Under the pieces are notes generated by a model. The model was not told the origin of the DNA. It ran no database searches and saw only the letters and a list, made by a program, of their open reading frames with translations. From Flavobacterium sp. (GTDB lineage Bacteria > Bacteroidota > Bacteroidia > Flavobacteriales > Flavobacteriaceae), in NCBI GenBank assembly GCA_029946065.1, contig JAQSDU010000020.1, positions 1 through 64,000 of the forward strand: a stretch of 64,000 nucleotides of DNA. Direction: 5' to 3'. The translations under genes were made by a program, and so were the position numbers. Of this stretch, positions 16,757 through 24,695 are shown one piece after another; position 1 is the first letter of the stretch; every line of letters begins with the position of its first letter.

Positions 16757-16981
16757 TTAATTTTTCTTGATGCCCCAGTTCTCAGGCTTTTCTCGTATTG
16801 TTTTAGCTAAAGACGATATGAATTTTTCGCCATCCTCATTATAACGGTTGATTTCTTCCTGATTTAAGATTATATCAACTTCAAATAACGCAATGCTTCC
16901 GCATACGACAGACAATATAAATTTATTATTGCCATTTTTTGAAAAGGTGTAATCCCATTCTTTTTGAAATATAGTTTCCAT
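16757..16981 (-). CDS. Orphan immunity-like protein (74 aa)
   Basis: A 74-aa soluble protein (METIFQKEWDYTFSKNGNNK...) without recognised family. It follows the 82-aa gene by 31 bp and both sit directly behind a truncated copy of an effector gene (17269-17443). That makes it a probable leftover immunity gene of a replaced toxin. The DNA is A/T-rich compared with the effector, a common sign of a recently exchanged toxin/immunity cassette. Confidence 0.5.
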   Translation of the reverse strand: METIFQKEWDYTFSKNGNNKFILSVVCGSIALFEVDIILNQEEINRYNEDGEKFISSLAKTIREKPENWGIKKN

Positions 16982-17012
16982 TTACTTAAGTTTTACAATC
17001 AGGATTTTTGTT

Positions 17013-17261
17013 CTAATTTAAATCCTTATCAAACTGTATGAATTTTTCTCCTAAAGTGTAATCTAGTTGCAAACTGTCTATAATTGTATGTGTAAGAGTT
17101 CCTTTCATTTGCAGCTTGTTTTCGTATGAATACTGAGTTAGGATTTCTAAAAGTATTTTCAGATCATTTTTGTACTGCCAGTTAATCTCATCAAAATTTA
17201 GATAATGATTGATTAGGTTAACCAGTTCGCTCTTTCTTTCAGTAAAAACTTCTTTTGTCAT
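17013..17261 (-). CDS. Orphan immunity-like protein (82 aa)
   Basis: An 82-aa helical, acidic protein (MTKEVFTERKSELVNLINHY...) with no recognised family. It begins 8 nt past the stop codon of the truncated effector piece. Effector-immunity junctions elsewhere in this locus have gaps of 2-5 nt, so the arrangement matches an immunity gene that has lost its toxin. Confidence 0.5.
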   Translation of the reverse strand: MTKEVFTERKSELVNLINHYLNFDEINWQYKNDLKILLEILTQYSYENKLQMKGTLTHTIIDSLQLDYTLGEKFIQFDKDLN

Positions 17262-17268
17262 TTAGCAG

Positions 17269-17443
17269 TTAAATCAATTTCTCCTTCGTCCAGGTTTTCG
17301 CCTTCTCGTAAGCTGTCTTAAAGCCCTGGTAGCCAAGTACCCATGTTTTCCTTTTGAACAGCGAGGCGATACGTTTCGGGATCGGTACAATCGTACCTTT
17401 TATACTGTTGCCCATTGTCGTGAACATGTGCTTGCCGAAGTCT
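17269..17443 (-). pseudogene. Displaced effector fragment (recombination anchor)
   Basis: Translation gives MFTTMGNSIKGTIVPIPKRI, then ASLFKRKTWVLGYQGFK and KTWTKEKLI before a stop. This matches the segment MFTAMGNSIKGTIVSIPKRI ... WTKEKF of the full effector (DNA about 18925-19100), which is the stretch just before its toxin domain. The fragment has no start codon region and ends where the toxin would begin. This is the classic footprint of toxin-tip exchange: the conserved anchor and its immunity genes stay behind when a new C-terminus is acquired. Confidence 0.8.
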
Positions 17444-17468
17444 TGGCTTCAACTATAACAGTGTTTAT

Positions 17469-17513
17469 CTAAATAAAAAAACCACAAGGCTTGTGAACTT
17501 GCGGTTTTCTTTT
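17469..17513 (-). terminator. Terminator between immunity genes and displaced cassette
   Basis: AAAAAACCACAAG-GCTTGTGAA-CTTGCGGTTTTCTTTT forms an imperfect AACCGCAAG/CTTGTGGTT stem with a T tract on the minus strand. It resembles the terminator at 16690-16722. Confidence 0.7.
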
Positions 17514-17546
17514 GTTTGGCATAGAGGAAATAGGTGGTATTGATAA

Positions 17547-17866
17547 TTATTCTTCCTCCATGTTAGGATAATAGGACCCCCCCCACGCAATGTCGCTTAA
17601 TTTCTTTGGATAGTCTCCTGCTTCATCCTCATAAAAATTCCTAATAGCCATTATGCCCATCGGATATCTTTTAGAAGCTTCCGGATAAGTATAAACAGCA
17701 TTTTCCTCTATAACTGTTTTTTTATGTCTTTTAGCTGATTGAAAAAAGATTCATTTAGGGCACTGTCTGGATTTAAATTATACTCTTCTGTGGCTTGGTT
17801 TAAGGCATCAGTTAAAATTTCCCTGAAGTATTTTTTGGTCATTTTGTTTTCTAATCGTGTATACAT
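17547..17866 (-). pseudogene. Frameshifted paralogue of the immunity protein
   Basis: Starts MYTRLENKMTKKYFREIL and runs to DIKKQL with a stop. Shifting frame at the seven-A run (complement of 17717-17723) continues it as KKTVIEENAVYTYPEASKRY and ends GGSYYPNMEEE. Both halves parallel the intact gene at 17898-18215 (MYTRLYLNRTKKKYRETLEM ... GGSIDYYQMPEE). One extra A would restore a full-length protein. It may be a pseudogene, a phase-variable gene or a sequencing error in the homopolymer. Confidence 0.75.
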
Positions 17867-17897
17867 GGTGTAAAGAGGTTGTTATGACATAAATCGA

Positions 17898-18215
17898 TTA
17901 TTCCTCAGGCATTTGATAATAATCTATAGATCCTCCAAAAACATCAGATAATTTCTGAGCGTATTCATCTTCTTCAACCTCAAAGTTTTTAACGGCAATT
18001 GCCCCCAGGTTATATCGCCCAAAAATTTCATCCTCAGTGAAGACAACATTCTTCAATATGATATTTTCCTTAATGTCTACAAGTTGATCGTAAATCACTT
18101 TATACATAGTCATGCTGGGGGTTCTTTGTGTTAAAAATAAAGTTTCAGCTAATGCCATTTCTAAAGTTTCCCTATATTTTTTCTTGGTTCTGTTTAAGTA
18201 TAATCTTGTGTACAT
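17898..18215 (-). CDS. Probable immunity protein for the 18.2-kb effector
   Basis: A 105-aa soluble protein starting 5 nt past the stop codon of the effector at 18221. It is rich in Glu/Asp at the C-terminus (FEVEEDEYAQKLSDVFGGSI). A second, frameshifted copy follows immediately. Duplicated immunity genes behind one toxin are typical of polymorphic toxin loci. No family is recognised, so immunity is inferred from position and duplication. Confidence 0.62.
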   Translation of the reverse strand: MYTRLYLNRTKKKYRETLEMALAETLFLTQRTPSMTMYKVIYDQLVDIKENIILKNVVFTEDEIFGRYNLGAIAVKNFEVEEDEYAQKLSDVFGGSIDYYQMPEE

Positions 18216-18220
18216 AATAG

Positions 18221-21200
18221 TTATTGTTTAGGTATATATATTTGTTCGGCTCCGCCTGGTGTCGGTATTGATTTGTCTCTAAAGCTCCATGTATCATCAA
18301 TAGGTCCAGCAGTACTTTTTAAGCCCACCATAGGATTTGATTTGTCAAAGATAACTTTTTCTTGCTTTCGTGATTTAACAATATCGGTTAGGTTTCTATT
18401 TGCATCTGGCACTTCGTATGTGTCTGCTACACCTAACTCTGATGGTTTGCTGACTGGATTGTCAGTATAATAGTTTCCTTTAAGGGCTTTTCCTTCGGTA
18501 TTTTGTCTCGTAAATTGATACAGTTCGTTTCCTTCTGGACCAAGACCGTCAGGCGGGACCCGTATAACTTTAACAGGTTTATTAAAATTAATACCATTTA
18601 AGTGCGACTTTATATCATCATGAGGCATACCATGTTCTTTATAAAAATCATAACACATTTGTTTTCTTTCGGCAGCTTTTTTACTTAGGCCTGCTAATTC
18701 TGGTCCTGTTTTTTCTTTTTTTGCAATGTCTTCTTCGAATTCTTTAAGGGCTTTATTCTCTTTTTTCGAGTTTGGCACATTTTCATCTTGTAAGTGTTTG
18801 CCGTCATCAATAGTTTCGGTTATTTTCTTCTCAGTCAAAGGCTGTTCATTCATCCTATCAGGACCAATATGCTCCTCATAAGGTCCATGACGCATCGGGT
18901 CGTTCTTAACGGGCGCGGTTTGCTTCTTCGTAAATTTCTCCTTCGTCCAGTTTTTCACCTTCCCATAAGTGGCCTTGAATCCTTGGTAGCCGCGTACCCA
19001 TGTTTCCCTTTTGAACAGCGAGGCGATGCGTTTAGGAATCGATACAATCGTGCCCTTTATACTGTTGCCCATTGCTGTGAACATTTGCTTCCCGAAGGTC
19101 TTAGGGCTGCTCTTGGCCAGGTCTTTAATGGCCGCGCCGCCTTTCTTGGAGCCTTTGCCGCCGACCATGGCCATGATGGCCATGCCCGAGTTGGCAATGT
19201 CGCTCTTGAGCTCGCCGGTGTTCTTGAGCATCACATCGGCGGTCTTGGCCGTATGGATGTCGTAGATGTTCTTGATGCCGTTTAGGATGTTGAGCCCGAG
19301 CGCTACTGCACCTACCCAGAAGGTTACGGTACCCATCGTAATCGTGGCGCTTCCGAGCCATATTGCGAGCGGCGCCATGCCACCGAGGGTAAAGACAGAG
19401 CCTATCGCTGTTAGTACGGTTAACACGCCCAATATGCCGGTAATCACGCCGGTTATGGCCAAAAGCTTGTTGGCGATTCCGGCGGCTTTTTGCAATATCA
19501 TGCCGACCGGATCCTGTGAAAATCCTTTCCAGTCGGAGAGGTCTGTCCAGATGCCGCTGATCGATTCGCTTATGGCTTGTACCCAGCGCGAAGGGTAGAG
19601 TAGGGTCTTGATAATCTCTACAACGCTGATTGATTTAACAGAATCCCAAATGCCTGACAGCGCAAGGGAAACCGACATCCACAATCTTTTTATGCCAGTG
19701 ATCCTGCCGAGGTTTTTGGTGGCTAGGGCCATCGGTTTTTTGAGCGCGGTTTTGCGCTTGTTGTCATGGATGCCGATTTGGTTGTCCCGGATAGCGGCTG
19801 CATTCTGTTGGATTTGCGCCTGCCTTTCGGATTCGCTGTTGTCGAAATTGGCGATAAAGGCATCATACGTAATTCTCAGCAACTCGAGATCGCTGTCATT
19901 AAGTTTGGATAAGTAATTGATTTGTGCCGCTTCAGAAGCTAGCGGGGCAAATTCTGTCAACAGTTTTTCTTCGCGGCTTACGGATGATGCGACGGGTTGT
20001 GTTTTTTCGGTTTCTTTTTGTTTGAGGCTCTTAATTCCTTCAACAGTCGCCATGTCTTTGTAATAGTTCTCCTGGGTTTTGTGGATGTCTTTTTCGATGA
20101 TATAGGAGTCCAGCAACAAGGCGTTTGCTTCGGTGGTTAATTTTTTTGTTTCGGTTTCGTTTTTCTTCAGTTGCGGTGTAAGTACAGTTAATTGCGCTTT
20201 AGCTTTTTTATTTTTTTGATGGTCTGCCGTTATTTTTTCCTTGGCCTTTGCCAGGTTTTGTTTGGAAGCGGCAATGTCTTTTTGTGTTTTTTCATTTTGC
20301 AGTTTGGCCTGTTGTGCTTCTTGCGATAACTTTTGCGTGGTGTTGCCTGACCGCGATATGGCTTGTGATATCGTTGCGGCGCCGGAGCTGAGTTCTTTTA
20401 ATTTTTGTGTAAGCTTTCCGGAATCTGCCTCGCCGGGGTCTTCGTTTTTCTGCGAGCCGCCGAGCAAGCCTGCCGCTTCTCGGTTAAGATCATCGGCTTT
20501 GCCTTTATTTTTATTGTATTCCTGTTGGTAGGTACCAACTTCCTGCTCGACCTTATGCTGTCTGCTTATAGAAGTTGCGAGTCCTTTGCCGGCGAGTGCG
20601 ACAGTGTTTTCTTTTATTGTTACATTTTTTTCTACCGTTTTCAGGTCGGCATCCGATTGCTGGACATCTTTTTCAAGTCCCTTGACCGTGCCGTTTAAAA
20701 CGGTTATTGCTCCTTTTTGTGTTGTCGCTTGTGTTTGTGCTGCCTTGCCTTGGTCTCTGAATTCCTGTGCCATGGCAACAAGTCCTTTGATGTTGAGTGT
20801 CGTATCAGGGTCTGGGGCTACTTCGCTGTTTTCACGATCAACGGCGGCATCGAGTCTTGGTGCGATTACCGGACCGATGTTTTTTGGAATGACAATTTTT
20901 ACTTCCTTCTCATTATTTTCTTTTACGTTTTTAAGGTTTCCTGTCGGCGGTTGGTGCTGCTTAGCATCGTGATTTTGGGTTGCAGTGACCAGTGTTTCAG
21001 TAGGAGCATTAACAGGCTGATTTGATGTTTTTATGGGTTGATGCAGTGTTTTGGGTTGTGATTTTGCCACGGGCTGTTGAACATCAGGTTTTTTTGCCAA
21101 AACCGGGAGATCGGTTTTTGTAACCTGCTGCGGAACTTTATTTGGCATTTTTGCCGCAATATCTTTTACGGCAGTTTTTTCTTCAACTGCAGTTTTGGTA

Positions 21201-21754
21201 ATGGCTGCCGGCGCGGTTACAGTATTTTGTGTTTTAGCCGGAATTTGTTTTGAAATGGGTTTTTTTACTGCATCTGCGGCGCTTTTACGCATCATTTCAG
21301 GAACCCGGTTAAGTATCCCCGACGCAATTTCTTTTGCTTTAAATGGTATTTCGGCATTTTGTTTGCCAACATTTGCCATATGCAAACGCTCTTTTGCAGT
21401 TTTAGGGATATAGGTACCTGACTTTAAATCATGGTAGTCCATGAGGTCATTTGCTCCAAGTGTCTTCTTATAATCTGTTTCTTTTTTGAGCGTATCCGGA
21501 TGTTGAAGACTGCCGGTTTTTTGAAGGCTGTTACGGAGTTTTGCGTGCATAAGTTCCGATCCGTCGTAAAATGCGGGTTGTGACCCGTGAACGGCCGGTA
21601 TCATATGGTGAGGTGAAACTTTTTTACCGGCAGCATTTCCTTTTTTCGTGGTATCCTGCTTGTGCTGCCCGCGCTGCTGTTTATTGCCGTTTTTGTCTGC
21701 AGTTCTCGTTTCTTTCATTTTCTTGCATGTATTAGTATGGATTGTATTTGCCAT
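18221..21754 (-). CDS. Giant CIS effector with coiled-coil core and C-terminal toxin domain
   Basis: A 1177-aa protein from MANTIHTNTC. The start was chosen because a GGGGA-type ribosome-binding sequence and hairpin lie just upstream; starts at 21793 and 21718 are possible. Residues about 52-109 (IPAVHGSQPAF, GSELMHAKLRNS, DYKKTL) match the N-terminus of the effector at 8310. About 320-600 is a long coiled coil (Gln/Lys/Glu heptads), 730-860 is hydrophobic (ITGILGVLTVLTAIGSVFTL, MAPLAIWLGSATITMG). The anchor WTKEKF precedes the toxin tip. The last 110 residues contain GINFNKPVKVIRVPPDG, then GNYYTDNPVSKPSELG, a pattern like the polymorphic toxin type 46 family; the activity is not established here. 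Two immunity-like genes follow. Confidence 0.68.
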   Translation of the reverse strand: MANTIHTNTCKKMKETRTADKNGNKQQRGQHKQDTTKKGNAAGKKVSPHHMIPAVHGSQPAFYDGSELMHAKLRNSLQKTGSLQHPDTLKKETDYKKTLGANDLMDYHDLKSGTYIPKTAKERLHMANVGKQNAEIPFKAKEIASGILNRVPEMMRKSAADAVKKPISKQIPAKTQNTVTAPAAITKTAVEEKTAVKDIAAKMPNKVPQQVTKTDLPVLAKKPDVQQPVAKSQPKTLHQPIKTSNQPVNAPTETLVTATQNHDAKQHQPPTGNLKNVKENNEKEVKIVIPKNIGPVIAPRLDAAVDRENSEVAPDPDTTLNIKGLVAMAQEFRDQGKAAQTQATTQKGAITVLNGTVKGLEKDVQQSDADLKTVEKNVTIKENTVALAGKGLATSISRQHKVEQEVGTYQQEYNKNKGKADDLNREAAGLLGGSQKNEDPGEADSGKLTQKLKELSSGAATISQAISRSGNTTQKLSQEAQQAKLQNEKTQKDIAASKQNLAKAKEKITADHQKNKKAKAQLTVLTPQLKKNETETKKLTTEANALLLDSYIIEKDIHKTQENYYKDMATVEGIKSLKQKETEKTQPVASSVSREEKLLTEFAPLASEAAQINYLSKLNDSDLELLRITYDAFIANFDNSESERQAQIQQNAAAIRDNQIGIHDNKRKTALKKPMALATKNLGRITGIKRLWMSVSLALSGIWDSVKSISVVEIIKTLLYPSRWVQAISESISGIWTDLSDWKGFSQDPVGMILQKAAGIANKLLAITGVITGILGVLTVLTAIGSVFTLGGMAPLAIWLGSATITMGTVTFWVGAVALGLNILNGIKNIYDIHTAKTADVMLKNTGELKSDIANSGMAIMAMVGGKGSKKGGAAIKDLAKSSPKTFGKQMFTAMGNSIKGTIVSIPKRIASLFKRETWVRGYQGFKATYGKVKNWTKEKFTKKQTAPVKNDPMRHGPYEEHIGPDRMNEQPLTEKKITETIDDGKHLQDENVPNSKKENKALKEFEEDIAKKEKTGPELAGLSKKAAERKQMCYDFYKEHGMPHDDIKSHLNGINFNKPVKVIRVPPDGLGPEGNELYQFTRQNTEGKALKGNYYTDNPVSKPSELGVADTYEVPDANRNLTDIVKSRKQEKVIFDKSNPMVGLKSTAGPIDDTWSFRDKSIPTPGGAEQIYIPKQ

Positions 21755-21758
21755 TCCG

Positions 21759-21783
21759 GTCGCGATCTCCCCTTGATCGCGAC
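21759..21783 (-). promoter_or_regulatory. Leader hairpin presenting a ribosome-binding sequence in its loop
   Basis: GTCGCGATC (21759-21767) pairs perfectly with GATCGCGAC (21775-21783). On the minus strand the loop reads AAGGGGA, a Shine-Dalgarno-like sequence, 5 nt plus one stem arm before ATG at 21754. A TAGGTTTG -7-like box at 21804-21811 would start the transcript just before the hairpin. Confidence 0.5.
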
Positions 21784-21917
21784 GGTGCAGCATTTCAGCC
21801 TGACAAACCTAAAAAGGAAGGGCTTACATTGGATTATAGATAAGTGCTTGTTATTTCGAAACAGGGAATATTGAATTTGCCCTGAAAATAAACCTGCAAC
21901 GTGTTTTAGTAAAAAAA

Positions 21918-22111
21918 CCTTACTCCTGAGGACGTCCCATGCGTTGACCGTCTCATGCAGCTTGCTTTTGCAGGCTGTCTGTTAAGTTGCCATTTAAAAG
22001 ATTCCCAAAAGAGCCTGGGAGGTAAGTCGGGTAGCGCCATAATTTGGCGGGTACGCTCCCGGTCGTCTTATAAAGGTTTCCTGAAAGCAGGACTTCCACA
22101 AAGGAATAAGG
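21918..22111. mobile_element. MITE-like element, copy A (194 bp)
   Basis: Begins CCTTACTCC and ends GGAATAAGG, imperfect terminal inverted repeats. Interior blocks (CGTCCCATGCGTTGACCGTC, AGTTGCCATTTAAA, GACTTCCACAA) align along the whole length with copy B at 22186-22386 in the same orientation. No transposase or conserved frame is present. Confidence 0.6.
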
Positions 22112-22185
22112 TTTTTATTTATGTAGGTGTGGACAAAAAGAGTCCTTATTGTATCGATTACTATGCTGATTATTTATATTTAAAA

Positions 22186-22386
22186 CCTTATCCCTGAGGG
22201 CGTCCCATTCGTTGGCCGTCTCATACAGTCTGCTATTGCAGGCTGTGTATTAAAGTTGCCATTTAAAGAAAATTCCCAAGGCAATCCGCAAGGTAAATAG
22301 GGTAGTGCCATTGCTGGCGCAAAATTACGCTTCCGGTTCATCCTAAAAGGGCTACATGAAATTGGGGCTTCCACAACGGGATAAGG
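22186..22386. mobile_element. MITE-like element, copy B (201 bp)
   Basis: Ends are CCTTATCCC and GGGATAAGG, perfect 9-bp terminal inverted repeats, better preserved than in copy A. A 64-aa minus-strand frame in it is not shared with copy A, so it is unlikely to be a gene. The two copies lie in the same orientation 75 bp apart between the effector and the adaptor genes. Confidence 0.65.
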
Positions 22387-22400
22387 TTTAGGCTATTTTA

Positions 22401-23219
22401 TTAGCCAAATATAAAATTTATGGGATCCGCGTCATGCGAAGTCCCCAGGACAATCCTGAAATGTATCGGTTGCGAGCGGTAAGAAATACCATTGATTTTG
22501 ATCTTCAGGCTTAATCTTGCGAGCTCAAAAGGTTTGCTTTGGCTTGTCATCACAAAAGAACCTTTCTTTTTAAGGCTGCCCGAAGGTGTAAAATTCTGAT
22601 ATTTATCTGCCGGGCTGAAATAATGAATAGGCTCCAGATCGATGACCATGTCGTGACCGGTTACCGGGTATTCTGACTTTCTTTGCGCTTTTGTTGCATC
22701 GCGCTCATTTTCCTGAAGGTATCCTTTTGGCCTTAAACCATTTTTGTTCTTTTTTGACTGCCTGTAGCGTTCAATTATAATGACAGGGGAATAAGTGGCA
22801 AGATCAATTGACTTGCTTATTTTTACCGCAATTTTTTTATAATAGATCCTGCGGCTCAATACATGCCTATAGCCTTCAGGCGCTTCCGTTTCAGCGGTTT
22901 TAGCCATATCCTTTTTCAATATATCATTTTGTGGCGCCTCACTAAAAGGTTCGAATTCCTCGATTATCCCTTCTTCTTCTTCTTCAGCCTTGACGGTGAT
23001 ATAGCCGATAGGATTTTTGAGGTCAATCGCTTTATAAAAACGATAATATTGGTTTTCGGTGTCAGCTGTTGATGTTGCGGTAATGCCAAAATTCAATTCG
23101 TTCAAATGCGTATAGCTGTCAAATAATTCTGCAAACTGTTCCTGGCTTGGACGTTCACCCGTTTTAAAATATTCTTTTAACCCGTCTCTTGTTGTTGGTT
23201 TTTTAATGGCCATAGTCAT
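22401..23219 (-). CDS. Adaptor-module protein D (272 aa)
   Basis: Residues 10-45 (TRDGLKEYFKTGERPSQEQF, AELFDSYTHL) carry the shared N-terminal module. The rest is unlike the other family members: an acidic stretch (EEEEEGIIEEFEPF) and a long charged beta-rich domain with VTGHDMVIDLEPIHYFSPAD. It begins 4 nt past the 97-aa gene, so the two are co-transcribed from regulon site 8. A fibre, cap or adaptor part of the particle is likely; the exact role is unknown. Confidence 0.58.
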   Translation of the reverse strand: MTMAIKKPTTRDGLKEYFKTGERPSQEQFAELFDSYTHLNELNFGITATSTADTENQYYRFYKAIDLKNPIGYITVKAEEEEEGIIEEFEPFSEAPQNDILKKDMAKTAETEAPEGYRHVLSRRIYYKKIAVKISKSIDLATYSPVIIIERYRQSKKNKNGLRPKGYLQENERDATKAQRKSEYPVTGHDMVIDLEPIHYFSPADKYQNFTPSGSLKKKGSFVMTSQSKPFELARLSLKIKINGISYRSQPIHFRIVLGTSHDADPINFIFG

Positions 23220-23222
23220 TTA

Positions 23223-23516
23223 TTATCTATTATTGCTGTTGAACATGCCGAGTTGATTTTCGTTTAAGAACATGTAATCGTTCTCCCAGCCTTTACTCAA
23301 TACAGACCTCGGGTTCTGGGATTGAGGTTGCAGGCCAATGATGTCCTTAACGGAATGGGTATGGCCAACATTGGATTTAATATTGAAGCGTTTGGTTTGA
23401 TTGGCCGGGATGTTTTCAGATTTGTGCCAAAATGAATCCCACGTTGTCCAAAATTGAAGTTTTGTAGGCTTTAAGCTTGTTTTAAACCAGTTTTTAACTG
23501 TTGTTAGGTCTGCCAT
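23223..23516 (-). CDS. Adaptor-module protein E (97 aa, mostly the module alone)
   Basis: Residues 1-40 (TVKNWFKTSLKPTKLQFWTT, WDSFWHKSENIPANQ) match the module of the 163- and 159-aa proteins almost residue for residue. Then come VGHTHSVKDIIGL, a common tail-fibre repeat-type motif, and a short tail. It may be a connector onto which the following 272-aa protein docks, or a shortened fibre. First gene of the operon under regulon site 8. Confidence 0.6.
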   Translation of the reverse strand: MADLTTVKNWFKTSLKPTKLQFWTTWDSFWHKSENIPANQTKRFNIKSNVGHTHSVKDIIGLQPQSQNPRSVLSKGWENDYMFLNENQLGMFNSNNR

Positions 23517-23653
23517 TGTTTTAATTTTAGGGTTTGTGTTATCGGCTTATTTTTTAGGGCATTATTTTTTTAATGACCTTATGATGTTTAATATTGATTC
23601 GATTATTGTTGTGATCGTTTTCTTTGAAATCATGTTGCTTCGATTTTAAAATT

Positions 23654-23715
23654 CAAAATTCATTCTTTTTTTACTCAGATTATAATTTTTAGGGCGTTCA
23701 ATTCTGTAATTGCAG
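23654..23715 (-). promoter_or_regulatory. CIS regulon promoter, site 8
   Basis: CTGCAATTACAGAAT at 23701-23715 and TTTG at 23654-23657 (in GAATTTTG), offset 44-47. The spacer repeats the CCCTAAAAATTATA block of sites 3 and 6. The leader to the start at 23516 is about 130 nt, with no gene in it. Confidence 0.7.
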
Positions 23716-23791
23716 TAAGTCGGGATAATGATTAATTGGCATTTGCAATTATTTGAAATTCAGAAATCTATATGTATTATGTGCCGTAAAT

Positions 23792-24166
23792 TTATATAGT
23801 ATGGTTTTGTTCATCGTTCTTTTCGGGTTCATCATCGATAGAAATGCCGTACCTGCTTTCGAGATATCCTTTTACTGCTTTGTCAATCCAATTTGGAAAA
23901 TTCTTGGTAATGATCAATAGGAACTTATCATAACAGTATCCGAGCAAAAATAATATACCGGTAGAATACCATTTGTTGTCAAGGTTGGCTTTGTGCATTA
24001 CGTAACTCGATGTAAGTCCGACTATTATCACAATGATCAGCGTAACCGCATGTTCCCACGGCTGCTTTTTTTCTTTGTTCTGGATGGAAATCAATACGCG
24101 CAGCAACCCTCCGGAAAAGGCCACGGCTGTACCTATTAATAATATTTTTATATTTTCTAAATTCAT
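23792..24166 (-). CDS. Small three-span membrane protein, holin-like
   Basis: A 124-aa protein with three hydrophobic segments: about 8-27 (ILLIGTAVAFSGGLLRVLIS), 40-57 (AVTLIIVIIVGLTSSYVM) and 68-86 (WYSTGILFLLGYCYDKFLLI). The hydrophilic, acidic C-terminus (DDEPEKNDEQNHTI) is cytosolic-looking. Size and layout resemble phage holins. Extracellular CIS particles must leave the cell by lysis, so a holin-like role is attractive. No endolysin is visible nearby, and an unrelated small membrane protein is equally possible. Confidence 0.5.
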   Translation of the reverse strand: MNLENIKILLIGTAVAFSGGLLRVLISIQNKEKKQPWEHAVTLIIVIIVGLTSSYVMHKANLDNKWYSTGILFLLGYCYDKFLLIITKNFPNWIDKAVKGYLESRYGISIDDEPEKNDEQNHTI

Positions 24167-24239
24167 TCGTTCTTTTGCTGTAGCTTTTATATTTTATAAA
24201 AAATAATGGCATAGTCCTTTGACATATGTTTATTTGTTA

Positions 24240-24398
24240 TTACTGATCTAATAAGTATAAGTTGTCAAGGAAGCTCTTGCTTTTTCGAATGTTTTTCTTT
24301 TCATCCTGATAGGCGAGACCGTCAATCATATCGCCGATTTCTTTTTCGCCGGGCTTTTGTTTTTTCTGTGTCTTCTTGCTTTTTTTATCGTTTTTCAT
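24240..24398 (-). CDS. Small charged protein (52 aa)
   Basis: ATG at 24398, stop at 24240-24242. The sequence begins MKNDKKSKKTQKKQKPGEKE and ends SKSFLDNLYLLDQ, with a basic first half and a short helical second half. It lies 73 bp upstream of the holin-like gene on the same strand. Composition and a plausible frame support it, but there is no family match. Confidence 0.4.
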   Translation of the reverse strand: MKNDKKSKKTQKKQKPGEKEIGDMIDGLAYQDEKKNIRKSKSFLDNLYLLDQ

Positions 24399-24399
24399 A

Positions 24400-24695
24400 G
24401 CTTCTGTTTTTTATTTATGTTTTGTTATTTTAGATTAAGCGTGCAATAAATCTCTGCTTCGTCAGGTATGTGCCCGAGAGATTTATGATTTTGTGAAACC
24501 TGAATGCTGCCTGCCGCTGCAATTTATGCTTACTGAAATCCCGGTGAAATTTCGTTTAACCTGTGCGTCATAACGCTACAAGGCTATTCGTAACAGGTTT
24601 TCATGTGTATTGCAAGGTTGAATTATTTCAGGAGGAATGTGATTTGGTTTGCATGCAGCCGATGTAGGAATCAGCGTTGCGATGAAGCATTCATT
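24400..24695. other. Intergenic region without recognisable gene
   Basis: About 295 bp between two small genes. I see no conserved frame, strong hairpin or regulon site here. Confidence 0.35.

Noticed and set aside
16525..16770. 81-aa plus-strand frame
   Set aside because: It runs through a minus-strand terminator into the opposite gene and has no start context or recognised family.
22180..22374. 64-aa frame ending RRPTNGTPSGIRF
   Set aside because: It is confined to one MITE-like copy; the other copy has stops and a different reading, so coding is unlikely.
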